From: Gammaproteobacteria bacterium
GTDB taxonomy: Bacteria > Pseudomonadota > Gammaproteobacteria > UBA7966
Assembly: GCA_003485715.1 (NCBI GenBank)
Contig: DNIF01000005.1
Coordinates: forward strand, 1 to 8,833
Reading direction: 5' to 3'
Length of the DNA stretch: 8,833 nucleotides
Of this stretch, positions 1-7,600 are shown in pieces; the stretch's first letter is position 1, and each line of letters opens with the position of its first letter. The notes under the pieces are model-generated. The model saw only the letters and a program-made list of their open reading frames with translations, did no database searches and was not told the DNA's origin. Made by a program: the position numbers and the translations under genes.

Positions 1-250
<250 letters not shown>

Positions 251-258
251 GGTGCTCG

Positions 259-265
259 TCCTCCT
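259..265 (-). promoter_or_regulatory. Ribosome binding site of katG
   Basis: Reads AGGAGGA on the minus strand with 8 bases to the katG ATG. It is a near-perfect anti-16S match and fixes the start codon, since no other in-frame start nearby has comparable support. Confidence 0.85.
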
Positions 266-470
266 GGTTGTGTTGTGGATCGGGAGCCGTTGGCCTCGGG
301 CGCGAGCGAAGTCCCTGGCTGGCAACCACGGGCCGGGTCCCGAAGGGAGTCTAGAAGGTGGAAACCGATCGGGCTTGAGCCGGGTCGTCATGCCGCTCGG
401 GCACAGGTCCGGAGCGAGCTTCTCCGTTAGACTGCCGGCATAACCCTCAGCCATTGGAGTCAGGAATTTC
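266..470. other. Divergent intergenic region between katG and the sulfur transporter operon
   Basis: About 200 bases that must hold the promoters of both divergent units. The only promoter-like candidate noted for the rightward operon is CATAAC at 439–444 as a -10, without a convincing -35. For katG no -35/-10 pair stood out. No clear OxyR-type or Fur-type palindrome was seen. A purine-rich stretch (GGAG at 456–459, AGG at 462–464) precedes the ATG at 471 and probably serves as its ribosome binding site. Short forward-strand reading frames across this region overlap katG and show no recognisable protein. Confidence 0.5.
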
Positions 471-890
471 ATGTTGCCCGACTACGCGTTGCCCGGCCCC
501 GGCTTTCTGGGCGGCCTGTTGATCGGCCTCGCGGCCGCACTGATGTTGCTCGGCACGGGTCGCATCGCCGGTGTCTCCGGTCTCGTTGCCAACAGCCTCG
601 CCCTGGGTGGCGATGCGCCCTGGCGCGTCGCTTTTGCCTTCACGGTCGGTCTGCCCCTCGGGGCCGCGCTCGTGGGCGCACTCATCGGGCCGGTACCGGT
701 GACCTTCCCGGATCTGCCTGCGACCCTCATCACCGGTGGCCTGCTGGTAGGGCTTGGCAGCCGCATGGGCAGTGGTTGCACCAGCGGTCACGGCGTCTGT
801 GGGCTTTCGCGGCTATCCACGCGATCGGTAGTGGCAACGCTGACCTTCATGGCGACCGGTATGCTCACCGTCGCGCTCATGGGGTCCTGA
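471..890 (+). CDS. YeeE/YedE family sulfur transporter subunit (half-size, first of a pair)
   Basis: Small integral inner-membrane protein (139 residues) of the YeeE/YedE sulfur transport family, whose characterised members import thiosulfate or related sulfur compounds. It has about four hydrophobic segments, with Gly-rich helices near residues 10–27, 50–72, 83–101 and 121–137. The family signature GSGCTSGHGVCGLSRLS has cysteines at 103 and 110. In the family such cysteines are thought to pass the sulfur substrate through the membrane. Full-length YeeE proteins are about twice this size. Here the second half is the next gene, as in PmpA/PmpB-type split systems. The ATG at 471 has a purine-rich ribosome binding site about 6–11 bases upstream. 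The next gene begins 2 bases after the stop, so the two are probably translationally coupled. The exact substrate cannot be read from sequence. Confidence 0.9.
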   Translation: MLPDYALPGPGFLGGLLIGLAAALMLLGTGRIAGVSGLVANSLALGGDAPWRVAFAFTVGLPLGAALVGALIGPVPVTFPDLPATLITGGLLVGLGSRMGSGCTSGHGVCGLSRLSTRSVVATLTFMATGMLTVALMGS

Positions 891-892
891 GC

Positions 893-1336
893 ATGCAAAC
901 CCTCGTTGCTTTGGTTGCTGGTGTCCTCTTCGGCGTGGGGCTGGCGCTGAGCGGAATGCTCGATCCCGACCGCGTGCGCGGTTTCCTTGCCGTTACCGGG
1001 CGCTGGGATCCGACCCTCGCCTTCGTGATGGGTGGCGCCCTGCTGCCGATGATCGTGGCCTGGCGCCTGCGCCCCGCCCTGTCGCAGCCGCTGGCAGGCA
1101 AGCGCTGGCACGTGCCGGGCACACGTGGAGTGACGGGCGAACTGGTCATCGGGGCGGTTCTCTTCGGTGCCGGTTGGGGCATCGCGGGGCTCTGTCCGGG
1201 GCCGGCCGTCGCGAACCTCGCGGTCGCACCCTGGGCGGCCCTGACCTTCCTGGTGGCGATGGTGGCGGGCATGGCGCTGCATACCTTCGCCGGGCGGCTT
1301 GGACGGGCGGCAGGAGGGGGCGGTGGCCATCCTTGA
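893..1336 (+). CDS. DUF6691 / YeeE-like sulfur transporter subunit (second half of the pair)
   Basis: Integral membrane protein of 147 residues that pairs with the preceding YeeE-type subunit to make a complete transporter. Visible family features are the N-terminal GVGLALSGMLDPDRVRGFL (about residues 14–32), hydrophobic segments near 5–20, 42–56, 83–97 and 110–129, and the GWGIAGLCPGPAVANL motif with a conserved cysteine at 101. I chose the ATG at 893 because it is 2 bases after the upstream stop and starts directly at the first conserved helix. A longer reading of the frame from 776 would overlap the conserved end of the upstream gene and adds no membrane-like sequence. The C-terminus ends in a Gly-rich tail. 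The next gene probably starts inside the last codons of this one, which suggests a coupled operon. Confidence 0.88.
   Translation: MQTLVALVAGVLFGVGLALSGMLDPDRVRGFLAVTGRWDPTLAFVMGGALLPMIVAWRLRPALSQPLAGKRWHVPGTRGVTGELVIGAVLFGAGWGIAGLCPGPAVANLAVAPWAALTFLVAMVAGMALHTFAGRLGRAAGGGGGHP
1312..1320 (+). promoter_or_regulatory. Ribosome binding site deciding the start of the DUF3365 gene
   Basis: AGGAGGGGG lies inside the 3' end of the transporter gene, with 5 bases between AGGAGG and a GTG at 1323. It favours that GTG over the ATG at 1347, which has only a weak GAG upstream, and over the TTG at 1299. Confidence 0.6.
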
Positions 1337-2066
1337 GCAGCCCCTCATGTGCGCCCGAGAGCGCTGCGGGCTCCGACCGCGGTGCGGTGCGGCAGGTGCT
1401 CTGCTTGGGGTCCTTCTGTTGTTCGGATGGCTCCCCGCGCAGGCCGAAGTCATCGAGCCGCCGCCCTTGAGCCCCCCGGCTTCTGCGCCGCTCGCCGCAC
1501 GGCCCGAGTCGGTGGGCTCGTCGGCAGCGGCCGAGCCGGTCACCGATCCCGCCATGCTCGAACGCTCGCGTCACCTGGCCGACACCTTCATGGGCGAGTT
1601 GCAGGCCGCCCTCGGTGAGGCCGTGGCGAAGGCGGGCCTCGTGGGGGCCGTCGCCGTGTGCCGGGAGCGGGCACCCGCCATCGCCGAGCGGCTGTCACGC
1701 GCAAGCGGTGCGCTCGTCAGCCGGCAGGCCCGCCGCAACCGCAACCCGGATGCAGCGCCTGATGCCGTCACCCTGGGTCTGTTGCCGGCCTTCGAGGCAG
1801 AGCCCCTGGTGGCCCCGGGCCGGCCGCGCGAGCAGCTCGTGGCCTACACGGGCCCCACTGGCCGGCACCTCCGCTACCTGCGCGCCATTCCCACGGGACC
1901 CATGTGCCTCGGCTGCCACGGCACGCAGATCGATCCGGCCGTGCAGGCGGCCATTGGCACCCATTATCCGCAGGACCGTGCCACCGGCTTCGCCGAAGGC
2001 GATCTGCGCGGAGTGTTCGCCATCGATTGGCCCGCCGTGGCCGCCCATCCGGAGCAGCCCGAGTGA
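1323..2066 (+). CDS. Exported DUF3365 (Tll0287-like) haem c protein
   Basis: Probable periplasmic protein of 247 residues with one covalently bound haem c. A charged N-terminus is followed by a hydrophobic stretch (AAGALLGVLLLFGWLP, about residues 24–39) and an AQA cleavage site near 42, typical of Sec export. A Pro/Ala-rich spacer to about residue 75 leads into the DUF3365/Tll0287-like domain. This has a conserved Cys in AVAVCRERAPAIA (C113), then RRNRNPDAAPDAV, RHLRYLRAIPTGPMCLGCHG with the CxxCH site at 195–199, and YPQDRATGFAEGDLRGVF near the end. The structurally studied relative Tll0287 has a PAS-like fold, and such domains are thought to be redox or gas sensors. Here no kinase or cyclase is attached, so a stand-alone haem sensor or electron carrier is possible. 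The GTG start overlaps the transporter gene by 14 bases. The ATG at 1347 is an alternative that would still keep the signal peptide. Confidence 0.85.
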   Translation: MAILEQPLMCARERCGLRPRCGAAGALLGVLLLFGWLPAQAEVIEPPPLSPPASAPLAARPESVGSSAAAEPVTDPAMLERSRHLADTFMGELQAALGEAVAKAGLVGAVAVCRERAPAIAERLSRASGALVSRQARRNRNPDAAPDAVTLGLLPAFEAEPLVAPGRPREQLVAYTGPTGRHLRYLRAIPTGPMCLGCHGTQIDPAVQAAIGTHYPQDRATGFAEGDLRGVFAIDWPAVAAHPEQPE

Positions 2067-2866
2067 CGCACGCGGGTGGGTGGTGGCGGTGGTCACTGGC
2101 CCTTGCGGGTGCCGTGCTCTGCGCCGATGCAGCGCAGTCGGAACCCACGACCATCGAAGTGCGGGTGTTGAGCGAGGGCGCGAAGTTCATGGGCGATCGC
2201 ACCGGTGGTGCGCGCGTGACACTGGTCGATGTCGCTCAGGGGACGGTGCTCGCCACCGGCGTCACCGCCGGCGGCACGGGCGATACCGAGCGGATCATGC
2301 AGGCGAGCGGGCGCAGCCCCCAACTGGTGACGCCCGAGACTGCCGTCTTTCGCACCGTGCTGGACCTCACGGCCCCGCGGCGTGTGCGGGCGGAGGTGGA
2401 GGGCCCACTCGGTCTGCCGCACGTGGCGGCGCGGGTAACGGCTGAGCGCTGGATCCTGCCGGGCCTTGGTACGGGGCCCGGCAACGGTTGGGTACTGGAG
2501 CTGCCCGGAATGGCGGTCACCATCATTCACCCCGCACCCGGGACACACTTGCCGCTGCCGGCTGGCGAGGGCATCGAGGTGGTCGCGGAGGTAATGATGC
2601 TCTGCGGCTGTCCGTTGAGTCCGGGCGGTCTGTGGGACGCCAATCAGCAGCGGGTCGAGGTATCCGCCGAGGCGCCCGAGGGCGGTCCTGCGCTGCGGGC
2701 GACGCTCGGCTACGCGGGTGAACCCAATCGATTCTCCACTCGCCTGCCGCTGGCTGGGGCGGGCCGCTGGAGCCTCACTGTCACCGCTTTCGACATGCGC
2801 ACGGGCACCACCGGCCTCACCCGCGGCGAGGTGCTGATCGGCGGCGAGGCGCACAATTCGCGCTGA
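2063..2866 (+). CDS. Exported protein of unknown function with a CGCP motif
   Basis: I do not recognise the family. The 267-residue product starts with a short signal peptide (WWRWSLALAGAVLCADAAQS, residues 7–26), so it is probably periplasmic. The first half (about 28–150) looks β-rich: VRVLSEGAKFMGD, then ARVTLVDVAQGTVLATGVT, then GGTGDTERIM. The second half (about 152–262) resembles an Ig-like or FixH/YtkA-like β-sandwich, with IEVVAEVMMLCGCPLSPGGLWD containing Cys181-Gly-Cys183-Pro. These two are the only cysteines outside the signal peptide, so they could bind a metal such as copper or form a redox-active pair; this is inference. The start is a GTG whose bases overlap the TGA of the haem protein gene (GTGA arrangement), with GGAG 8 bases upstream. 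The tight overlap argues that it works with the haem protein. A downstream gap of about 250 bases suggests the operon ends here. Confidence 0.72.
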   Translation: MTHAGGWWRWSLALAGAVLCADAAQSEPTTIEVRVLSEGAKFMGDRTGGARVTLVDVAQGTVLATGVTAGGTGDTERIMQASGRSPQLVTPETAVFRTVLDLTAPRRVRAEVEGPLGLPHVAARVTAERWILPGLGTGPGNGWVLELPGMAVTIIHPAPGTHLPLPAGEGIEVVAEVMMLCGCPLSPGGLWDANQQRVEVSAEAPEGGPALRATLGYAGEPNRFSTRLPLAGAGRWSLTVTAFDMRTGTTGLTRGEVLIGGEAHNSR

Positions 2867-3112
2867 GCGCCACGCTCCTGCCGATAAATCGTGGGGCTCG
2901 CCAGCCGTTGTCGCGCGTGCCACACTCCCACGCCCAAGTGCGACGATGTCTGCATCTTCGGGACTATATCTCGACCGCGGTCGTTCACCCGGGGTCAGTC
3001 GTCCGTCACCTCATCAACGGTACCCCGCCGCGCGCGGGTTCACTGGGTCCGGTGTGCTTGCTTGAGTGATCCGGGAGAGAGCAAAAACGCTAGCACCCTG
3101 AACGGGTCTCCG
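2867..3112 (+). other. Leader region before the PAS–EAL gene
   Basis: About 246 bases that are open in the frame of the downstream gene back to a GTG at 2891. The encoded residues are rich in Cys, Arg and Ser, match nothing I know, and use codons such as ATA, CGA, TCA and GTA that are rare in the neighbours, so it looks non-coding. It contains TATATC at 2965–2970 (a possible -10 without a clear -35), the 12-base perfect palindrome CGACCGCGGTCG at 2972–2983, and the purine-rich GGGAGAGAG at 3073–3081, which has no usable start codon at normal spacing. It probably holds the promoter and 5' untranslated region of the next gene. Confidence 0.4.
2972..2983. repeat. 12-base perfect palindrome
   Basis: CGACCGCGGTCG is its own reverse complement and sits 2 bases after a TATATC sequence in the leader of the PAS–EAL gene. 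The position would suit an operator if TATATC is a -10. In DNA this GC-rich, a palindrome of this length can arise by chance, so the regulatory reading is weak. Confidence 0.3.
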
Positions 3113-4582
3113 GTGCGCGCGATTCCATCCGGCGTGCTTCGAATGCTCGTGAGCGATACCGGTCGGGTCGACGGGATCGACGTCATGGGGGCCGTGGTTG
3201 GCGTGCCGCAGCTTGGCGCGCCCCTTATCACGGGCTATCACCCGGACGACATCGACACCATCAGCGCTCATCTTGGCCGTCTGACCGCACGTGACGGGTC
3301 GGTTGCACACTGGGATGCACGAGTCTTCCACCGCGATGATTGGCTCTGGGTCTACGAATACGCCATCGGGCGTGGATTCGGCGGTATAGACCTCATCCGC
3401 GTGTTTCCCGGTCGTCCGACTACCCAATGCCGAGCGGCTGAGCCGGGCGGCAACCCGATCGTCACGCAGGTCGTGATCGGGGTTCGAAGCAAAGTCGATG
3501 AGCCGCTGCATCCGTCGCTGACGCGCGCGATCGAGACGATCCTCGATCGCTGGACGACGGTGATCGACGATTGGGTCACGGCACCCGATGGTGGCTACCG
3601 GGCCGTGATGCGCAATTGCGGTCTTGCACAGGGTGAGGTCGTGGCTGGGGAATTGCGCGCTGCGCTTGGACGCTCCCTGGGTGCCGCGGCCGAGCGGTTA
3701 TCGCTGACGGTGACGGAGGCCGATCCGGGTCACAACGGCGCCGTCCTCGCTGAGGCAGGGCTTCCCATGCAGCCGGCCGGTCGGACCACGAGCCAGTCCG
3801 TCAACCCCGGTGTGCTGCACGAATATTCCGCCGGGCTGCTGCCGGCTCTCAACGAGCAACGTCTGCTGCTCCATATCCAGCCGATTACCCGCATCGGCGC
3901 GAACATGGAAGAACCGGTGGTCGCAGCCGAGTTTCTGCTGCGGGTACGCAACGGCGACGGCCTGGTGGAGAGACCAGGCCTTCGCCTGCTCGAGACGGAG
4001 CGTACCGGTGCCATGCACCGGGTGGATCGCTGGGTGGTGAGCCGCGCCTGCGCGCTGCTCGCCGAATGGCCGGAGGCCCTCTCGCGACTCGACTTCGTGA
4101 CTGTCAATCTCTCAGGCCCATCACTCGGGCAACCGGACTTCCTCGCACATGTACTGCGGCAGTTCCGCGCGACCGGCCTGTCACCGGAGAAGCTCTGCTT
4201 CGAGATCACCGAGACGGCCGCTATCCCCGACATTCGCCAGGCCTGCATGCTCATCGAGGCCTTGCAGCGCCGTGGTTGCCGCTTTGCCATCGACGACTTT
4301 GGTGCCGGGCTTGCGTCCTTCCACCTCTTGCGCTCACTGCCGGTGGATCTGCTGAAACTCGATGGGCGACTCTTTCGCGAGCCCCTGCGTCAGCTGGGGC
4401 TCCTGCGGCAGCTGCAGCACCTGGGCGAGCGTCTCGGCAAGCGCACGGTCGCAGAGCACGTGGAGACGGAGGGCGTGCGCAACGCGCTGCGTGAGATCGG
4501 TGTGGACTACGCGCAGGGGCATCTGTTTGGCGAACCCGAGGCCCCGGAGGCCTTCTTTGGCCGTCTGACGCTGTCCAACTGA
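3113..4582 (+). CDS. Probable c-di-GMP phosphodiesterase: PAS – degenerate GGDEF – EAL
   Basis: Predicted cytoplasmic signalling enzyme (489 residues from this start) that hydrolyses c-di-GMP. Order of parts: a PAS-like domain at about 5–100 (RAIPSGVLRML, then the typical HPDDID at 43–48); a degenerate GGDEF-like region at about 115–235, where DGGYRAVM (159–166) replaces the RxGGDEF site, followed by the family-like NCGLAQGEVVAGELRAALG; and an EAL domain at about 250–485. EAL residues are present: E273 (in EFL instead of EAL), N332 in VNLS, E364 in EITET, D394/D395 in IDDFGAG, K415, E448 in AEHVE and Q468 in QGHLFG. Phosphodiesterase activity is therefore likely and cyclase activity is not. 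No membrane segment is seen. The start is uncertain: the GTG at 3113 just precedes the PAS, an ATG lies at 3143 and a TTG at 3062, and none has a good ribosome binding site. It lies 98 bases upstream of another c-di-GMP-type gene. Confidence 0.85.
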   Translation: MRAIPSGVLRMLVSDTGRVDGIDVMGAVVGVPQLGAPLITGYHPDDIDTISAHLGRLTARDGSVAHWDARVFHRDDWLWVYEYAIGRGFGGIDLIRVFPGRPTTQCRAAEPGGNPIVTQVVIGVRSKVDEPLHPSLTRAIETILDRWTTVIDDWVTAPDGGYRAVMRNCGLAQGEVVAGELRAALGRSLGAAAERLSLTVTEADPGHNGAVLAEAGLPMQPAGRTTSQSVNPGVLHEYSAGLLPALNEQRLLLHIQPITRIGANMEEPVVAAEFLLRVRNGDGLVERPGLRLLETERTGAMHRVDRWVVSRACALLAEWPEALSRLDFVTVNLSGPSLGQPDFLAHVLRQFRATGLSPEKLCFEITETAAIPDIRQACMLIEALQRRGCRFAIDDFGAGLASFHLLRSLPVDLLKLDGRLFREPLRQLGLLRQLQHLGERLGKRTVAEHVETEGVRNALREIGVDYAQGHLFGEPEAPEAFFGRLTLSN

Positions 4583-4602
4583 GCGCCGGGACACCCAGCA
4601 CG

Positions 4603-4631
4603 GGGGATCCCCGGGCTCAATCGCGCCCGGG
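4603..4631. repeat. GC-rich inverted repeats after the PAS–EAL gene
   Basis: Two overlapping structures lie in the 98-base gap: the palindrome GGGGATCCCC (4603–4612), and a 7-base stem CCCGGGC/GCCCGGG (4610–4616 with 4625–4631) with an 8-base loop. No T-run follows, so it is not a standard intrinsic terminator. It may only weaken read-through, in which case the two c-di-GMP genes could still be co-transcribed. Confidence 0.3.
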
Positions 4632-4680
4632 CCGCGGCCGCTATCCCTGACGCAACCCTCGTCACGGAATAGCTCACCCC

Positions 4681-7600
4681 ATGGAAGCCCTTGCCCTCGA
4701 GCCCGCCGCCCGGCGCCGTTTCGCGCGTCATCGGGTGCATTGGCCCGCCGTACTGACGCTCGAGGGTGGTGATGAACTCGCAGGCATCACGCGCGACTAC
4801 TGTGTCGGCGGTGCCTATCTCGCCGTGGGAAAGCGGCCCGACGCGCGGGCGCTGCCCGGTGCCGGCGCGCGTGGTCGGCTCCGGATCAGCCCCGCGGGTG
4901 CTCCGCCGGCCAGCATCACGGTGGAGATCCGTCAGACCAGCGGTGAGGGCGTCGGGCTCATGTTCCTCGACGCGGCGGCTGCCGACACGGACCGACTGCT
5001 CAGCGAGGCAACACGCCCGCCGACTCCGGCGGCAGAGACACCGCTCGAGCATAAGGAACTGCGGGCCACGTTGCGCGGGCAACTCGAGCGGAACCTCCAG
5101 CACTGGGGCCCACTGTGGGTGGCGGCGCTCAAGCAGCGCCTCTTTCGCATCGCCGCCGAGGCACCCTCCAGCCTGCAGCATCGGCTCATGGACGTGCATC
5201 AGACCTTCGAGCGTGAAGCGCCCCGGAATCTGACGCGATCACTCGAGCAGGTTCTGGCGCGCTTCGATGACCCCACGCTGCGATCGGGTGAGGCAGAGCC
5301 CACACCGACGGCCGCCGGCGGCGAGTTGACGCTCAGCCTCATCGATAACGATGCCTTCGAGGACTTCCTGGCCGAGGCGGATCTGGCCTCGCGCGTCGAG
5401 GCGGCCCATCGCAGTCTGTTGTTTCGCCTGAACGCGATGCTGGTGGCGGCGCTGGGCTCTGCGTTCGACGTCAGCGAGGGCCCGCTGTCGCCGCGGACAC
5501 TGGTGCGTGCCCTTTGGTCGATGGTGCAGGGACAGACGCGCGAAATGGCGGTGCGCCAGATGGCGCAATCCATCTTCAATGAATTGTTCGTCAGCCGCAT
5601 CGGTGAGTTCTACGGCGATTGTGCGCGGCGACTGGTCGAGGCCGGCTTCGAGGCCGAGGCAGAGCCGCGACCCCTGCCACGGCGTGGCGAAGTCCGGGTC
5701 GTGGCGGAGACCAGCGACCAGCCGCAGCAGCAGGAGCCACCACCGGAACCGGTCCAGCCGGCCATCAGCGGTCCGGTATCGACTCCCGGATTCGCCGCAG
5801 GCTCGGCGGCGGCTTCGGCCGGGGCCGTTCCGGCAGCGATGGGTCAAATGCCCGGGCAATGGCCGGTCGCACCCGGCAGTGAATCGCCCTTCGAGCGCAC
5901 GCTGGGTCAGCCGGGGGTGGGGTTCATGGGCCGGGGCGAGGAGGCTGTGTCCGCGCCCATGGCCGTGGGTCAGGTGCAGGCGCATGCCCTTACCCGCCTC
6001 TACAACCGTCTCATGCCGGGCGTGCCCGGGGCCGGCACCTGCGTGGCCAGCGACCACGTGCCGCAGGCCACGCGGGCGCAGGCAGCGGCGGGAACGGGCT
6101 GGCCGGATGCCCCCCGCGGGGCCGGTCTGGCGCATGCGTACACGCAGATGCAACCGACGGCCCCGGGGCCTGCGCTGTCTCCATCCACAGGTGCCATTCG
6201 GGCCGCAGCCGCAGAGTCCAATGCCGTGCTCGTGCCTTACGCCGACCTGCCGCAGCCGGCTGCCGCCGTGGCCGGTCATTTCGTCGACGACTTCCTGACT
6301 GGTCTGGTGGCCGATCCGCGCGTCGGCCCGGTCCAGCGGGCGGCCCTCGGTGACCTGCGGGGCAGCGTGCTGCCCGCAGTCGCTCACGACCCGAGTGTCC
6401 TTACCGATCCGACCCACCCCGTACGTCGCCTGGCCTCGGCCCTGAGCCGACTCGTCTGGGTGGAAGGGGAGCAGGCGGTCACGCCCTGCGGGCTGTCGGT
6501 CAGCGAACTGCTGGAGCGTCTCAGCGTGCCCGGTCAGGCGAGTCCGGCGATGTTCCTGGAAGTCGCCCGAGAACTCGAGGCCACGCTGGTCACGCAACGC
6601 GAGGCCGTGGCCGCCGCCAGTGCGTCGCTCGTGACCCGTCATGCAGAGGCGCTGGCGCTGGTGCAGTCGCGACGCCGGCCGGAGGAGGAGCATGGATCGC
6701 TTTCCGAGCAGGTGCCGGAGGCGCTCCTGCCCTGGTTCAGCCGCGCCCGTGCCTTGCGGGTAGGAGACGAAGTGCTGCTGCGGCGACCGAAACAGGCAGA
6801 TGAGTTGCTGCGACTGGTGTGGGTGGGCGATGAACAACGACAGTTCGCCTTCACGGACCCTGCTGCCGAGCGTTTGCACGGCATGACCCTGCGCGAACTC
6901 GCCTTGCAGCTCATGCGTGGACGGATCGTGCCTGTCGCCGTGACCGAGGAGCCGGTCGCACAGGCCCTGCTGTCGATGGTGGATGCCGCGGACGCCCGTC
7001 TGCAGGCGGCGGCGGTGATCGATGCGGAGAGTGGCTTATGGAATGAGGTCGGTCTGCTGCGCGAGCTCGATGGTCTGGTGCCGCAGTGTGGCGCAACCGG
7101 CGCATCGCTTGACGCACAACTCGCCCGCTGGCGTGGCCTTGGAAAGGCTGCGAGCGACTGCAGCGACGTGATCGAGATGCTGCGTTGCTCGCTGCCCGAG
7201 AACAGTCGCTGTGCCCGCCTCGAAGACGGCGATCTGCTCGCCTATGCGCCGCCCGGTTGCAGCGAGAAGGCTGCCTGGAAGGCGGCCATGCGCGCTGTGG
7301 CAGCGCAGCTCGAGGCCGACACTCGGCTGCCTCGCCTGCGGGTGGCGCTACGCCACTTCCGACCCGGCGCAGAGCTACCTCAGGCCGTGCTTGAACGGCT
7401 CTCCATTGCGCTGGCTGGGGGCGATCCGGATCGCCAGCTCATTGCGGATCCGGAGGTACTGCGGGCTGCACTGGCAGGTGGTGCCGAGTATGGTCTGGTG
7501 AGCGACCTCGCGCCCGTGAGGATGGGCAATGACGACCAAACCGCGCCGGTTGCCCTCGCCCTGGTGCCACGGCTACTCGATGGATTGCAGGTGGAAGCGG

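Noticed and set aside
788..1555. Minus-strand open frame of 255 codons opposite the DUF6691 and DUF3365 genes
   Set aside because: Low-complexity Arg/Gly/Ala composition, no family resemblance, and it opposes well-supported membrane and haem protein genes.
2114..2128. Possible lipoprotein signal (Cys20 in the CGCP protein's signal peptide)
   Set aside because: The residues before the Cys are Ala-Val-Leu. A lipobox needs Gly, Ala or Ser at the position just before Cys, so ordinary Sec cleavage near AQS or ADA is more likely.
1615..2445. Plus-strand frame of 276 codons across the DUF3365 gene and its exported neighbour
   Set aside because: Out of frame with both supported genes. The translation is Arg/Pro/Ser-rich and lacks any domain, while the CxxCH motif and signal peptides lie in the other frames.
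2891..3112. N-terminal extension of the PAS–EAL protein from the GTG at 2891
   Set aside because: No ribosome binding site, atypical codons and a Cys/Arg/Ser-rich sequence. The PAS homology begins only near 3113.
4603..4631. Intrinsic terminator after the PAS–EAL gene
   Set aside because: Stable GC-rich pairing is present but no T-run follows, so it is listed only as an inverted repeat.
5690..6240. Tandem repeats in the linker of the PilZ–DUF1631 protein
   Set aside because: The stretch is Pro/Ala/Gly/Gln-rich, but I found no regular repeat unit. It looks like a flexible linker.
5239..6879. Long minus-strand open frame (546 codons) opposite the PilZ–DUF1631 gene
   Set aside because: It is His/Arg/Gln-rich with no recognisable domain, and lies wholly opposite a gene with clear PilZ and DUF1631 features. 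It is expected from the third-position GC bias.
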